Assembly (NCBI RefSeq): GCF_026540895.1
Contig: NZ_JALNUR010000017.1
Location: 1 to 64,000, forward strand
Direction: 5' to 3'
DNA from: Sphingomonas sp. GM_Shp_1
GTDB lineage: Bacteria > Pseudomonadota > Alphaproteobacteria > Sphingomonadales > Sphingomonadaceae
Length of the DNA stretch: 64,000 nt
This document shows positions 7,914-17,712 of the stretch, piece by piece. Both the position numbers and the translations under genes were made by a program. How positions within the stretch are numbered: position 1 is the stretch's first letter; every line of letters starts with the position of its first letter. The notes beneath the pieces were generated by a model. The model did no database searches, was not told the DNA's origin, and worked only from the letters and a program-made list of their open reading frames with translations.

Positions 7914-9773
7914 ATGAACGCCGCACCGCTGGTCGCGCTCGTCGGCAATCCCAATGCCGGCAAAAGCGCCCTGTTCAACGCGCTGACCGGCGCGCGGCAG
8001 AAGGTCGGCAATTATCCCGGCGTCACCGTCGAGCGTCATTCGGGCCGCCTGGTCTTGGAGGATGGCCGCCCGGTCGAACTGGTCGACCTGCCCGGTGCCT
8101 ATAGCCTGGACCCCGGCAGCCTGGACGAGCAGGTCACGCGCAATGTCGTGATGGGCTCGCAGGCTGGCGAGCGTCGCCCCGACGCGCTGGTCGTGGTGGT
8201 CGATGCCGCCAATCTCGACAATCACCTGCGCTTCGCCCTGCAACTCATCGCGCTGGGCCTGCCGGTTGTGGTCGCGCTCAACATGGTCGATCTGGCCGAG
8301 CGCGACGGGCTGACGCTCGACGCCGATATCCTGGCGCGCGAGCTGGGGGTGAAGGTCATTCCCACCGTGGCGGTGCGCCGTCGCGGGCTGGACACGCTGA
8401 AGGCCGAGATCGACCGGCTGGTGTCCGAAGAGCGCGCTCATCCGGTCGCCGCCGCCGACAAGATCGACGATATCGTCACCCTGCAACGCCGCGCGCGCAG
8501 CCTCGCCGCGACCGCGACCGTGGCGGAGACGCCGACCCGGCGCTGGACGCACATGCTCGATTCGGTCGCGCTGCATCCCATCGCCGGGCCGATCCTGCTG
8601 ATCGCCTTGCTGTTCGTGATGTTCCAGGCGGTCTTCGCCTGGTCCGAAGCGCCGATCGGCTGGATCGAACAGGGGTTTCTCTGGCTGGAGGCGCAAGTCG
8701 GCGCCTTCCTGCCGGACGGTTGGTTCCGCAGCTTGATCACCGACGGCCTGATCGCCGGTGTCGGCGCGGTCATCGTCTTCCTGCCGCAAATCTTGATCCT
8801 GTTCCTGTTCATCCTGGTGCTGGAGGCGACCGGATACATGGTCCGCGCCGCGTTCCTGATGGACCGGCTGATGGCACAGGTCGGGCTGTCGGGGCGGGCG
8901 TTCATCCCGCTCCTGTCATCCTTCGCCTGCGCGGTGCCCGGCATCATGGCGACGCGCACCATCGATGACGAGAAGGACCGGCTGACCACCATATTGATCG
9001 CGCCGCTGATGACCTGTTCGGCGCGGTTGCCCGTCTACACCATCATCATCGGGGCGTTCATTCCGGAGAAGCAGGTGCTGCCGTTCGTCGGTTTGCAGGG
9101 GCTGGTGCTGCTCGGCCTGTACCTGATGGGCATTGTCGGTGCGTTCGTCGCCGCGCTGCTGCTCCGGCGGACCGTCACCAAGGGTGCGTCCTCGGGCTTC
9201 ATGATGGAGATGCCCAAATATCAGTGGCCGCATATCCGCGACGTGCTGCTGGGCCTGTGGAGCCGCGCGCTGATCTTCCTGAAGCGGGCGGGCACCACCA
9301 TCGCGCTGACCACCGTCATCCTGTGGGCGCTGCTGTCCTTCCCCAAGCCGCCCGAGGGGTCGGGGATCTCGCCGGTCGACTATTCGATCGCCGGGCGGAT
9401 CGCGAGCGGGATCGAGGTCGTGGTCAGGCCGATCGGCTTCAACCGCGACATTGCCCTCGCTCTCGTCCCCGCCATGGCGGCGCGCGAGGTGGCGGTGGCG
9501 GCGATCGGCACCGTCTATGCCATCGACGATACCGAGCATGAGGGCGGGCAGAAGGCGATGACCGACAAGCTGAAGCGCAACTGGTCGCTGCCCACCGCGC
9601 TCGCCTTCCTGATGTGGTTCGTCTTCGCGCCGCAGTGCATCTCCACCATCGCGGTCACCCGGCGCGAAACCAACGGGTGGAAATGGCCCGCCTTCATGGT
9701 GGCGTACTTGTTCATCACCGCCTATGTGATGGCAGGCATCACATATTGGCTGGCCGTTTTCGCCGGCCTCTAG
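7914..9773 (+). CDS. feoB: Ferrous iron transporter B
   Basis: Inner-membrane Fe(II) importer with an N-terminal GTPase. The G domain carries GNPNAGKS (residues 11-18), DLPG and NMVD motifs, followed by a GDI-like helical region and two Gate domains with about eight to ten membrane segments. At 619 residues it belongs to the shorter FeoB form and lacks a long C-terminal cysteine-rich extension. It ends with a membrane-rich segment near TAYVMAGITYWLAVFAGL. Iron regulation is suggested by the upstream Fur-like site. Confidence 0.96.
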   Translation: MNAAPLVALVGNPNAGKSALFNALTGARQKVGNYPGVTVERHSGRLVLEDGRPVELVDLPGAYSLDPGSLDEQVTRNVVMGSQAGERRPDALVVVVDAANLDNHLRFALQLIALGLPVVVALNMVDLAERDGLTLDADILARELGVKVIPTVAVRRRGLDTLKAEIDRLVSEERAHPVAAADKIDDIVTLQRRARSLAATATVAETPTRRWTHMLDSVALHPIAGPILLIALLFVMFQAVFAWSEAPIGWIEQGFLWLEAQVGAFLPDGWFRSLITDGLIAGVGAVIVFLPQILILFLFILVLEATGYMVRAAFLMDRLMAQVGLSGRAFIPLLSSFACAVPGIMATRTIDDEKDRLTTILIAPLMTCSARLPVYTIIIGAFIPEKQVLPFVGLQGLVLLGLYLMGIVGAFVAALLLRRTVTKGASSGFMMEMPKYQWPHIRDVLLGLWSRALIFLKRAGTTIALTTVILWALLSFPKPPEGSGISPVDYSIAGRIASGIEVVVRPIGFNRDIALALVPAMAAREVAVAAIGTVYAIDDTEHEGGQKAMTDKLKRNWSLPTALAFLMWFVFAPQCISTIAVTRRETNGWKWPAFMVAYLFITAYVMAGITYWLAVFAGL

Positions 9774-9792
9774 AACATTACGGGACTGATAC

Positions 9793-10365
9793 ATGGCGGG
9801 CAGCGTCAACAAGGTGATTCTCGTCGGCAATCTGGGACGCGATCCCGAGAGCCGCTCCTTCCAGAATGGCGGCAAGGTGGTCGAACTGCGCATCGCCACG
9901 TCGGAATCGTGGAAGGACCGCAACAGCGGCGAGCGCAAGGAAAAGACCGAGTGGCACACGGTCAAGATCTTCAACGAAGGTCTGGCCAATGTCGCCGAGC
10001 GTTTTCTGCGCAAGGGCTCGAAGGTCTATATCGAAGGCGCGCTGACCACTCGCAAATGGCAGGACCAGCAGGGTAACGACCGTTACTCGACTGAGGTGAC
10101 GCTTCAGGGCTTCAACTCGGTGCTGACCATGCTCGACGGCCCCGGCGGCGGTCAGGGCGGCGGCGGGAGCCGTGGCGGTGGCGATTTCGGTGGCGGCGAC
10201 GATTTCGGCGGCGGCGACTTCGGTGGCGGGTCGAGCGGCTATGGCGGCGGCAATCGTGGCGGCGGCTCTACCAATCAGAGCGGCGGCGGGAACGGCGGCA
10301 ACCGTGGCGGGTTCGGACAGGGCGGCGGCTTCGCCGACGATCTGGACGACGACGTGCCCTTCTGA
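9793..10365 (+). CDS. ssb: Single-stranded DNA-binding protein
   Basis: A 190-residue protein that coats single-stranded DNA in replication and repair. Residues 1-110 form the OB fold (start [35 protein letters not shown]). Residues about 118-180 are a glycine-rich linker with repeated GGGDFGG units, and the last six residues DDDVPF are the acidic tip that recruits partner proteins. Located 19 bases after feoB but probably an independent gene functionally. Confidence 0.97.
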   Translation: MAGSVNKVILVGNLGRDPESRSFQNGGKVVELRIATSESWKDRNSGERKEKTEWHTVKIFNEGLANVAERFLRKGSKVYIEGALTTRKWQDQQGNDRYSTEVTLQGFNSVLTMLDGPGGGQGGGGSRGGGDFGGGDDFGGGDFGGGSSGYGGGNRGGGSTNQSGGGNGGNRGGFGQGGGFADDLDDDVPF

Positions 10366-10392
10366 TCGGGCACATCCCATCAGGTTACGGGC

Positions 10393-11997
10393 ATGCAGGA
10401 TACGGGGTTTCGACAGGATGGGGTCTCGGATGATGGCGATGGGGGGATGGACGTGCTCGACCCCCTGACCATTTCCGAGGAGCAGCGCGCGGCGGTGATC
10501 CGCGCCTATGACCTGTCGGGCTATCGCGACAGCGGTTGTCTGGACGATCTGGCGGCCTTCGCGGCCGAGCTGTGCGGCACCTCGGTCGCGCTGATCAGCC
10601 TGGTCGAGGAAGAGACCCAGCAATTCCTGGCGGCGATCGGCTTCGAGGAGCGCCAGACGCCGCGCCAAACTTCCTTCTGTGCACGCGCCATGGTCGCGGG
10701 CGATCCGGTGATGGTCGTCCCCGACGCCAGCGCCGACCCGCGCTTCGCCGACTTCCCGTTTGTCGCAGGGCCGCCCCATATCCGCTTCTATGCGGGCGCG
10801 CGCCTCCTGTCGCACGAGGGCGTTCCGCTCGGCGCGATCTGCGTCATTTCGCCCGAGCCGCGTCCGCAGGGGCTGACCGATTTCCAGTATCGGGGCATGG
10901 AAATCCTGGCGACCGCCGTGATGGGCCGGTTGCAGGACCGCCGCGCCCAGTTGGAGCATATGCGGACGGTCGAGGCGTCCGAGGCGCGCGTCGCGGACAG
11001 CGAGCAGCGCTTCCGCACGCTGGCCGACACCATGCCGCAAATGGTCTGGTCGACCCAGCCCGACGGCTTCCACGATTACTACAATGCCCGCTGGTACGAA
11101 TTCACGGGCATGCCCGACGGATCGACCGATGGCGAGGGGTGGAACGGCATGTTCCATCCCGACGATCAGGACCGGGCCTGGGCGCGCTGGCGCCACAGCC
11201 TGGCGACCGGTGATCCCTATCAGATCGAATATCGACTGCGGCACCATGACGGCACCTATCGCTGGGTACTGGGCCGCGCCTTGCCGATCCGCGATGCCGA
11301 GGGGCGGATCACCCGCTGGTTCGGCACCTGCACCGACATCCATGAGCAGAAGCTGGCGCTGGAAGAGCGCGAGATCGTCAGCCAGGAACTGAGCCACCGG
11401 ATCAAGAACATCTTCGCGGTGATCTCCGGCCTGATCGCTTTCGCCGCGCGCAGCCATCCGGGTTTCTCGGGGATCGCCAGCGATTTGCGCGACCGGATCA
11501 CCGCGCTGGGCCGCGCGCACGACTTCGTCCGCCCGCACAGCCCGCAATCGCAGCCCAAGGCGCGGCAGGATTCGCTGCACGGGCTGCTCGGCGATCTGTT
11601 TGAGCCCTATCGCGGCGATACCGATGCCCGCATCCGGCTGGACGGCGAAGATGTGCTGGTGGACGATCGATCGGCCACGCCGCTGGCGCTGCTGTTCCAC
11701 GAACTGGCCACCAACGCCTCCAAATATGGCGCGCTGTCGGTGATGACCGGGCATGTCGATCTGACCGTGGCCCGGCAGCAGGACGTGGTGACCCTATGCT
11801 GGCAGGAGCATGGCGGCCCCGCGCTGGAGGCTCCGCCGCAACGCAGCGGGTTCGGATCGCAACTGGTCGAACTGTCGGCGGTGCGGCAATTGGGCGGTAG
11901 CGTCCGGCGCGACTGGCATGCCCAAGGGCTGATCGTGACGATCGAGGTTCCGCTCGCCGCGTTCAGCCGTCCGGCGGGTGTCGGTCCCTGCCGGTGA
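10393..11997 (+). CDS. GAF-PAS HWE-family sensor histidine kinase
   Basis: Soluble sensor kinase of 534 residues with no membrane segment. A GAF domain (about residues 50-185) is followed by a PAS domain with PAC motif (about 200-325) and an HWE kinase domain. The phosphoacceptor is His335 in ELSHRIKN. The N-box HELATNASKYG contains His436, and CWQEHGG contains the Trp470-x-Glu472 that, with His436, defines the HWE class. ATG at 10448 is an alternative start. Converges on a lone receiver gene, its likely partner. HWE kinases often feed the general stress response or light responses in alphaproteobacteria. Confidence 0.9.
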   Translation: MQDTGFRQDGVSDDGDGGMDVLDPLTISEEQRAAVIRAYDLSGYRDSGCLDDLAAFAAELCGTSVALISLVEEETQQFLAAIGFEERQTPRQTSFCARAMVAGDPVMVVPDASADPRFADFPFVAGPPHIRFYAGARLLSHEGVPLGAICVISPEPRPQGLTDFQYRGMEILATAVMGRLQDRRAQLEHMRTVEASEARVADSEQRFRTLADTMPQMVWSTQPDGFHDYYNARWYEFTGMPDGSTDGEGWNGMFHPDDQDRAWARWRHSLATGDPYQIEYRLRHHDGTYRWVLGRALPIRDAEGRITRWFGTCTDIHEQKLALEEREIVSQELSHRIKNIFAVISGLIAFAARSHPGFSGIASDLRDRITALGRAHDFVRPHSPQSQPKARQDSLHGLLGDLFEPYRGDTDARIRLDGEDVLVDDRSATPLALLFHELATNASKYGALSVMTGHVDLTVARQQDVVTLCWQEHGGPALEAPPQRSGFGSQLVELSAVRQLGGSVRRDWHAQGLIVTIEVPLAAFSRPAGVGPCR

Positions 11998-12048
11998 TCC
12001 GCTGATGCAGAGCGGTCGCTCCTTCATCATTCCTGCCATGGCGAGGAG

Positions 12049-12067
12049 CCCCGGCCTGACGCCGGGG
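12049..12067. terminator. Hairpin between convergent kinase and receiver genes
   Basis: A perfect 7-bp GC stem (CCCCGGC / GCCGGGG) with a 5-base loop lies between two convergent stop codons. No T-run follows on either strand, so it may be a weak bidirectional terminator or mRNA end stabiliser. Confidence 0.4.
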
Positions 12068-12080
12068 CGATAGCGATCGA

Positions 12081-12482
12081 TCAGTTTCCGACCGTCAGCT
12101 TCAACGGCATCAATTCCTCGGGAACGTTATCGGTGCCCGCTCCCGTCGCCATCGCCGCCGCCGCCAGGATGGCGCGTTCGCTGAACGGCTTGCGGATATA
12201 GCCGAGCGCCTCGATGTCGGTCGCGATCTGGGCCGGGTTGGCGGTGACGAAGACGATCTTCACGCCATAGTCATGAACCAGCCGCCGCGCGATATCGGGG
12301 CCCGTCGCGCCATCGCGCAGGTTCACATCGACAAAGGCGAAGGAGCAACCCGGCGCGGTTTCGTAAGCGGTGCGGCTATCTGCCGCTATGCCAGCTACTT
12401 GATAGCCCGCATCGGTCAGAATGCGCTCAAGATCGAGGGCCACGAATATTTCGTCTTCCACGATCAGGGCGGTTTGGCTCAT
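12081..12482 (-). CDS. Single-domain response regulator (receiver only)
   Basis: A 133-residue CheY-like receiver with no output domain. The acidic pair is Asp10-Glu11, the phosphoacceptor Asp52 (FVDVNLRDG), the switch Thr80 (FVTAN) and the conserved Lys98 (IRKPF). Such proteins relay phosphoryl groups or tune kinases. It faces the HWE kinase gene tail to tail, so the two are a plausible pair. A GGAAC-N17-GGTT sequence just upstream resembles promoters of the EcfG general-stress sigma factor. Confidence 0.88.
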   Translation of the reverse strand: MSQTALIVEDEIFVALDLERILTDAGYQVAGIAADSRTAYETAPGCSFAFVDVNLRDGATGPDIARRLVHDYGVKIVFVTANPAQIATDIEALGYIRKPFSERAILAAAAMATGAGTDNVPEELMPLKLTVGN

Positions 12483-12508
12483 GTCAAATTCCCGTCACTT
12501 TTCCGGTC

Positions 12509-12534
12509 AACCGTCTTGATCCAGATAAAGTTCC
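12509..12534 (-). promoter_or_regulatory. Candidate EcfG-type stress promoter before the receiver gene
   Basis: On the minus strand GGAAC (12534-12530) is followed after 17 bases by GGTT (12512-12509). The EcfG consensus is GGAAC-N16/17-CGTT, so there is one mismatch. The start codon is 27 bases further on, leaving a short leader with a GGGAA ribosome binding site. Confidence 0.4.
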
Positions 12535-12549
12535 ATATCTGTTGTCGTT

Positions 12550-13143
12550 TCACCGACGTAATAGAAAAACCGCATGCTCGGCACGAAAATTCGCCGCCGC
12601 CGCGCTGGTCGGGCGGCCGCGCGACAGGAACCAGCTTCCCTCGACCGTGATTCGCCGTTGCCGGACGAAGGCGCGGAAGTCGTCGATCGTCACATGATGG
12701 ATGTTGGGCGTGTCATACCATTGTTCGGGCAGCAGCTTGGTCACCGGCATCCGCCCGCCCCACAGCAGCGACATCCGCACCCGCCAATGCGCGAAATTGG
12801 GAAAGGAGACGAAGGCGCGCTGGCCGATGCGCAGCAGATGGTCGAGCACCTGGTCGGGCGCGCGCGCGGTCTGCAAGGTCTGGCTGAGGATCGCATAGTC
12901 GAACCCCTTGTCGGGATAGCCCGCCAGGTCGACATCGGCATCGCCCTGCACCACCGCCAGCCCGCGCGCGACGGCGGAGGCCACATTGGCCGGATCGATC
13001 TCCAGCCCCCGTGCATCGACGCCCGCCCGGTCGCGAAGCGCCGCCATCAACTGGCCGTCGCCGCATCCGATATCGAGCACGCGCGCGCCCGGCGCGACAT
13101 GGTCGGCGATGATTGCCAGATCGGGGCGCAGCGCGTCGCTCAT
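12550..13143 (-). CDS. metW: Methionine biosynthesis protein MetW
   Basis: A 197-residue SAM-methyltransferase-fold protein that works with MetX in homoserine acylation for methionine synthesis. Motif I is [10 protein letters not shown] near residue 22, and the characteristic [10 protein letters not shown] and [13 protein letters not shown] segments follow. Its start overlaps the metX stop by 4 bases, so translation is coupled, as in most alphaproteobacteria. Confidence 0.95.
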   Translation of the reverse strand: MSDALRPDLAIIADHVAPGARVLDIGCGDGQLMAALRDRAGVDARGLEIDPANVASAVARGLAVVQGDADVDLAGYPDKGFDYAILSQTLQTARAPDQVLDHLLRIGQRAFVSFPNFAHWRVRMSLLWGGRMPVTKLLPEQWYDTPNIHHVTIDDFRAFVRQRRITVEGSWFLSRGRPTSAAAANFRAEHAVFLLRR

Positions 13144-14300
13144 GGCTCGGCCCGCAGGAAACCGTCGATCACCCGGTTCATCTCGGGCGCCTCCAGCAGA
13201 AAGGCGTCATGGCCGTAAGGGCTGGACAGCTCGACGAAGCTCGCCGCCGCCCCCGCCGCGTTGAGCGCCTGCACCACGGCGCGCGACTCGGACGTGGGAT
13301 AGAGCCAGTCGGTGTCGAAGCTGACCAGGCAGAAGCGCGTACGCGTCCCCCGGAAGGCATTGGCGAGCAGCCCGCCATGCTCCTCGGCCAGGTCGAAATA
13401 ATCGAGCGCGCGGGTGATGTAGAGATAGGAGTTCGCATCGAACCGGTCGACGAAGCTTAATCCCTGATGGCGCAGATAGCTCTCCACCTGGAAATCGGCG
13501 TCGAAGCCGAAGCTCTTGGCCCCGTCGGGCCGGTCGGGTCGTGCCTGAAGCCGCCGCCCGAATTTCTCGGTCAGGCCCGCTTCCGACAGATAGGTGATAT
13601 GCGCCGCCATCCGCGCGACCGCCAGGCCCGCCGCCGGAGGATCGTTCGCCTCATAATAGGCCCCGCCGCGCCATTTCGGATCGGCCATGATCGCCTGTCG
13701 TCCGACCTCATGGAACGCGATATTCTGCGCCGAATGCCGCGCGGTCGAGGCGACCATGACGCAGGCGCGTACCCGCTCGGGGAAGGTCGCGGCCCAATTG
13801 ATCCCCTGCATCCCGCCCATCGACCCGCCGACCACCGCCTTCAACTGGCCGACGCCCAGATGGTCGAGCAACATGGCCTGCGCGCGCACCATGTCGCGGA
13901 TGGTGATGACCGGGAAGCGCATCCCCCAGGGCTCATTGGTCGAAGGGTCGATGGTGGCGGGGCCGGACGATCCCATGCAACTGCCGATAACGTTGGAGCA
14001 GATGATGAAATGCCGCGCCGGGTCGATTGGCTTGCCCTCGCCCACCAGGCGCGTCCACCAGCCGGGCTTGCCGGTGCGCGGATGGGGCGAGGCGACATGC
14101 TGGTCGCCGGTCAGCGCGTGGCAGATCAGGATGGCGTTGGAGCCGTCGGCGTTCAGCGCGCCATAGGTCTCGTACCCGATCTCGACCGGAGACAGCAGGC
14201 CGCCGCCGTCGAGCCGGAGCGGCCCGGGCAGCACGACATGCCGGGACAGACCGAAACGCTGGTCGTCGCTGGGGTGAGAAGCGGAAACGGAAGCGGCCAT
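13140..14300 (-). CDS. metX: Homoserine O-acyltransferase (MetX)
   Basis: Alpha/beta-hydrolase enzyme acylating homoserine with acetyl- or succinyl-CoA in the first committed step of methionine synthesis. The 386-residue form starts at ATG 14300, giving the usual short leader before the [11 protein letters not shown] segment; an upstream extension is open but not family-like. The nucleophile serine is in GGSMGGMQ, the acid in DTDWLYP and the histidine in YGHDAFLLE. The acyl donor (acetyl or succinyl) cannot be told with certainty by eye. Divergent from hisC across 64 bases. Confidence 0.95.
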   Translation of the reverse strand: MAASVSASHPSDDQRFGLSRHVVLPGPLRLDGGGLLSPVEIGYETYGALNADGSNAILICHALTGDQHVASPHPRTGKPGWWTRLVGEGKPIDPARHFIICSNVIGSCMGSSGPATIDPSTNEPWGMRFPVITIRDMVRAQAMLLDHLGVGQLKAVVGGSMGGMQGINWAATFPERVRACVMVASTARHSAQNIAFHEVGRQAIMADPKWRGGAYYEANDPPAAGLAVARMAAHITYLSEAGLTEKFGRRLQARPDRPDGAKSFGFDADFQVESYLRHQGLSFVDRFDANSYLYITRALDYFDLAEEHGGLLANAFRGTRTRFCLVSFDTDWLYPTSESRAVVQALNAAGAAASFVELSSPYGHDAFLLEAPEMNRVIDGFLRAEP

Positions 14301-14364
14301 GGAGCGATATCCGCTAGGCCGCGATGCTTGGCAACGCAAGGGCATGGCCGCTATGGCGGGTCGC

Positions 14365-15471
14365 ATGACCGAGCTTACCGCCCCCGAACCGATCTCCTGG
14401 GTCAAGGCCATCGCGCCCTATGTCCCCGGCCGCGCGACGACCGATGACGGGCGCAAGGTCGCCAAGCTGTCGTCCAACGAGAACCCGCTGGGGACGAGCG
14501 AAAAGGCACGCGCCGCCTTCGCCGCCGCCGCCGCCAGGCTGGAACGCTACCCCGATGCGGGCGCGACCGAACTGCGCCAGGCCATCGGCGAGGTGCATGG
14601 GCTCGACCCGGCGCGGATCATCTATGGCACCGGCTCGGACGAAATCCTCCATCTGGCGGCGGGCGCGTTTGCGGGGCCGGGGGACGAGATCATCCATGTC
14701 CGCTATGGCTTTGCGGTCTATGAGATAGCCACCCGCCGCGTCGGTGCGGAACCGGTGGTGGTCGCCGATCACGACTATGCCACCGATGTCGACGCGATCC
14801 TGGCGGCAGTGACGGACAAGACCAAGGTCGTCTTCGTCGCCAACCCCAACAATCCCACCGGCACCTATGCGGGCGCGGGCGAGATCGCGCGGCTCCATGC
14901 CGGGTTGCCGCCCCATGTCCTGCTGGTCCTGGACCAGGCCTATGCCGAATATCTGGACGCGGGCGAAGATGATGGCGGCTTGGCGCTCGCCGAGCGGGCG
15001 TCGAACGTGCTGGTGTCGCGCACCTTCTCCAAGATCCATGGCCTCGCCGCCGAGCGCATCGGCTGGGGCTATGCCGCAGCACCCATCATCGACGCGCTGC
15101 ACCGCATCCGCGCGCCGTTCAACGTGACCATCGCCGGGCAGAACGCCGCGATTCAAGCGATCCGCGACCGCGCCTTTGTCGAGGCGTCGCGGGCGCACAA
15201 TGCGAAGTGGCTCGGCTGGTTCGAGGAGCAGATCGCATCGCTGGGCAATGCCGGGCTGCGCTGCGTTCCGTCCAAGGCCAATTTCTCGCTGGTACTGTTC
15301 GAGGGCGAACTGACCGCCGAGCGCGCCTATCATGGGCTGATGGACGCCGGGTACATCGTCCGCTGGTTGCCCAGCCAGGGGCTGGGCCACGGCCTGCGCA
15401 TCACCATCGGCACCGAGGACGAGGTGAAGGGCGTGGTCGCCGCGCTCCGTGCGATGGTGGCGGCCGACTGA
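14365..15471 (+). CDS. hisC: Histidinol-phosphate aminotransferase
   Basis: PLP-dependent class I/II aminotransferase of 368 residues. It contains LSSNENPLG near the N-terminus, the NPNNPTGTY loop, and the PLP lysine in [10 protein letters not shown] followed by the phosphate-binding ERIGWG. ATG 14365 matches the usual N-terminus; 14344 and 14353 are alternatives. In alphaproteobacteria this protein often also serves as aromatic aminotransferase, which fits the directly following prephenate dehydrogenase gene (TGATG overlap). Confidence 0.93.
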   Translation: MTELTAPEPISWVKAIAPYVPGRATTDDGRKVAKLSSNENPLGTSEKARAAFAAAAARLERYPDAGATELRQAIGEVHGLDPARIIYGTGSDEILHLAAGAFAGPGDEIIHVRYGFAVYEIATRRVGAEPVVVADHDYATDVDAILAAVTDKTKVVFVANPNNPTGTYAGAGEIARLHAGLPPHVLLVLDQAYAEYLDAGEDDGGLALAERASNVLVSRTFSKIHGLAAERIGWGYAAAPIIDALHRIRAPFNVTIAGQNAAIQAIRDRAFVEASRAHNAKWLGWFEEQIASLGNAGLRCVPSKANFSLVLFEGELTAERAYHGLMDAGYIVRWLPSQGLGHGLRITIGTEDEVKGVVAALRAMVAAD

Positions 15472-16382
15472 TGCTGCCCTTCGCGCGGATCACCATCATC
15501 GGGCTCGGCCTGATCGGCTCCTCGGTGGCGCGGGCGACGCGCAAGGCGATGCCGACCGCGCGGATCACCGCTTACGACGCCGACCCGGCGGTGCGCGAGA
15601 CGGTGCGCGCGCTCGACCTGGCCGACGATGTCGCGGACACGGCGGGTGCGAGCGTGATCGACGCCGACTTCGTGGTCCTGTGCGTGCCGGTCGGCGCGAT
15701 GGGCGCGGTCGCCGCCGAGTTCGCCGACGACCTGCCCGAGGAGGCGATCGTCTCCGACGTGGGGAGCTGCAAGGCCGCCGTCCTCGCCGCGCTGACCGAG
15801 GCCCTGCCCGGCGCGACGATCATCCCGGCCCACCCGGTCGCGGGCACCGAACGCAGCGGGCCGGAGGCGGGCTTCGCCACATTGTTCCAGAAGCGCTGGT
15901 GCATCGTCACCCCGCCGGAGGGCGCGGACGCACTGGCCGTCGAGCGGGTCGCGGAGTTCTGGCGACGACTGGGCGCGGATGTCGAATTAATGGCCCCCGA
16001 CCATCACGACCGGGTGCTCGCCGTCACCAGCCATTTGCCGCATCTGATCGCCTATACCATCGTCGGCACCGCCAGCGATCTGGAGGAAGTGACCCAGTCC
16101 GAGGTCATCAAATATTCCGCCGGGGGTTTCCGCGACTTCACCCGCATCGCCGCGTCCGACCCGACCATGTGGCGCGACGTGTTCCTGACCAATCGCGAGG
16201 CGGTGCTGGAGATGCTCCAGCGCTTTTCCGAGGATTTGAGCCAACTGCAACGCGCGATCCGCTGGGGCAAGGGCGACGAGCTGTTCGACCTGTTCAGCCG
16301 CACCCGCGCCATCCGCCGCTCGATCATCGACCAAGGCCAGGACGACGCGCGCGAGGATTTCGGGCGGAACCACGCGGAGTGA
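15471..16382 (+). CDS. tyrA: Prephenate/arogenate dehydrogenase family protein
   Basis: NAD(P)-dependent dehydrogenase for tyrosine synthesis, 303 residues. The Rossmann motif is IIGLGLIGSSVARA at residues 8-21, then SDVGSCK, PAHPVAGTERSG (active-site His) and the helical dimer domain with SHLPHLIAY. No chorismate mutase or ACT domain is fused. It is translationally coupled to hisC, whose product can transaminate the keto acid, so the pair probably makes tyrosine and phenylalanine precursors. Confidence 0.93.
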   Translation: MLPFARITIIGLGLIGSSVARATRKAMPTARITAYDADPAVRETVRALDLADDVADTAGASVIDADFVVLCVPVGAMGAVAAEFADDLPEEAIVSDVGSCKAAVLAALTEALPGATIIPAHPVAGTERSGPEAGFATLFQKRWCIVTPPEGADALAVERVAEFWRRLGADVELMAPDHHDRVLAVTSHLPHLIAYTIVGTASDLEEVTQSEVIKYSAGGFRDFTRIAASDPTMWRDVFLTNREAVLEMLQRFSEDLSQLQRAIRWGKGDELFDLFSRTRAIRRSIIDQGQDDAREDFGRNHAE

Positions 16383-16386
16383 AATA

Positions 16387-16499
16387 TTCCTCCCCTGCAA
16401 GGGGAGGTGGCAGTCCGTAGGACTGACGGAGGGGTGTCACGGCCAGCGGGGACACCCCTCCACCAGCTTCGCTGGTCCCCCTCCCCTTACAGGGGAGGA
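16387..16499. repeat. Mosaic palindromic element (family B)
   Basis: The outer arms are CCTCCCCTGCAAGGGGAGG and CCTCCCCTTACAGGGGAGG-like hairpins. The inner hairpins are CAGTCC-gta-GGACTG (16411-16425) and ACCAGC-ttc-GCTGGT (16462-16476), with ACGGAGGGGTGTCA facing GGGGACACCCCTCC. It fills the gap between convergent tyrA and plsC. Confidence 0.85.
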
Positions 16500-17182
16500 T
16501 TTTGCTCCAGCGCATTCATCGCCGCATGGACCTTCGCCTCCGCCTCCGCACGCGGCAGGCCCGGCGGGATCACCTCGCCGAAGCGCAGCGTCACCACCCC
16601 CGGTCGCTTCAGGCCCTTGCGCGGCCAGACCAGCCCCGAATCGGTCGCGACCGGCACCACCGGCAGGTTCAGCATCCGGTAGAGCCCCGCGAAACCGGGT
16701 TTCAGCGGCGGCATCTCGCCCGGCTTCACCCGCGTACCTTCGGGGAAGATCATGATCGCCCTGCCCTGGTCGACCGCCACCTTGGCATCGCGCATCATGC
16801 CGCGCATCGCCTTGGCCGAGGCGTTGCGGTCGACGACGATCGCGCCGTATTTGCGCACCGCCCAGCCCCAGAGCGGGATATTGGCCAGCTCGCGCTTCAG
16901 TACCATGGCGGGCGCGCCCAGGATGCGTTGCAGCTCCATCGTCTCGAACATCGCCTGGTGCTTGGCGGGATAGAGCGCGGGCGTGGTCGGGCGCGTCCCC
17001 TCCACCTTCACCCTTATGCCCAGCAGCCAGCGGGTGCACAGGCGATGGAAGCGCGTCCATGTCGTCGCCCAGTGGATCACCGCGTGCCGACCGCCGACCG
17101 CGATCAGTGGCGACAGCAGCGCCATCACCGCCGACACCGGATAGAAGATCGCCACGAAGACGATGTTGCGAAACAGGATCAC
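16487..17182 (-). CDS. plsC: 1-acyl-sn-glycerol-3-phosphate acyltransferase
   Basis: Inner-membrane enzyme adding the second acyl chain to make phosphatidic acid. The 231-residue protein has an N-terminal hydrophobic segment, the acyltransferase block I AKHQAMFETME (H-x4-E, the variant usual in this subfamily rather than H-x4-D), block III FPEGTRVKPG and PVVPVATDSG. GTG 17182 is preferred: it lies in a GTGA overlap with the ydcF stop and has GGGAG 7 bases upstream; ATG 17200 is an alternative. Last gene of the ftsEX-ydcF-plsC unit; its end touches a family B repeat. Confidence 0.9.
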   Translation of the reverse strand: MILFRNIVFVAIFYPVSAVMALLSPLIAVGGRHAVIHWATTWTRFHRLCTRWLLGIRVKVEGTRPTTPALYPAKHQAMFETMELQRILGAPAMVLKRELANIPLWGWAVRKYGAIVVDRNASAKAMRGMMRDAKVAVDQGRAIMIFPEGTRVKPGEMPPLKPGFAGLYRMLNLPVVPVATDSGLVWPRKGLKRPGVVTLRFGEVIPPGLPRAEAEAKVHAAMNALEQNPPL

Positions 17183-17712
17183 GCCCCCACTCCCGTCCAA
17201 AGCGCGATCCGGCGCAGGATCAGCTTGTTATATTCGTTGATCACCGTGCCCAGCCGCGGCTCGGACGGCACCCCGTCGCCCAGCACCAGCACGTCGCGCC
17301 CCAGCGCCGCCGTCAATTCCATCCTGGCGCGCGGCAAATGCCAGTCGGAAGTGACGAGCCGGACCGTGCGATAGCGATGCTGGCGCACCCAGTTCGCCGT
17401 CTCCTCGGCATTGGAACGGGTGTCGACCGCCTCGCCGCCCAGGTCGATGCAGCAGGAAAACAGCGCGGGCGAAGTGCGATAGGTCCGCGCCAGATCGATC
17501 GGCCGCACGCCGGGCGCGACGCCGGTGACCAGCATCCGCTTGGCCTGATGCGCCTTGAGCAGCGCGATGCCGCGATCGATCCGCCCCGGCCCGCCGGTCG
17601 GCACCACGATCGCGTCGGTGGTGTTGTGCTCCAGCGGGTGCGGCAGGGTCAGCATGAAGGCCGCGAACCCCAGGCACCAGGCGAGCGCCGCCAATCCGAT
17701 CAGCCGCAGCAT
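17179..17712 (-). CDS. YdcF/SanA-like (DUF218) protein
   Basis: A 177-residue protein with one N-terminal membrane segment (about residues 3-22) and a DUF218 domain: DAIVVPTGGPGRIDRGIALL, then RSNAEETANWV and VTSDWHLPRARM. Related proteins (ElyC, SanA, YdcF) affect envelope integrity, but the reaction is unsettled. It shares one base with the ftsX stop, so it is likely produced with the division ABC complex. Confidence 0.85.
   Translation of the reverse strand: MLRLIGLAALAWCLGFAAFMLTLPHPLEHNTTDAIVVPTGGPGRIDRGIALLKAHQAKRMLVTGVAPGVRPIDLARTYRTSPALFSCCIDLGGEAVDTRSNAEETANWVRQHRYRTVRLVTSDWHLPRARMELTAALGRDVLVLGDGVPSEPRLGTVINEYNKLILRRIALWTGVGA

Noticed and set aside
14301..14364. Possible SAM riboswitch between metX and hisC
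   Set aside because: The 64-base gap on the metX side shows no SAM-II-like conserved core that I can align; small GC palindromes there are not convincing. A covariance-model search would settle it.
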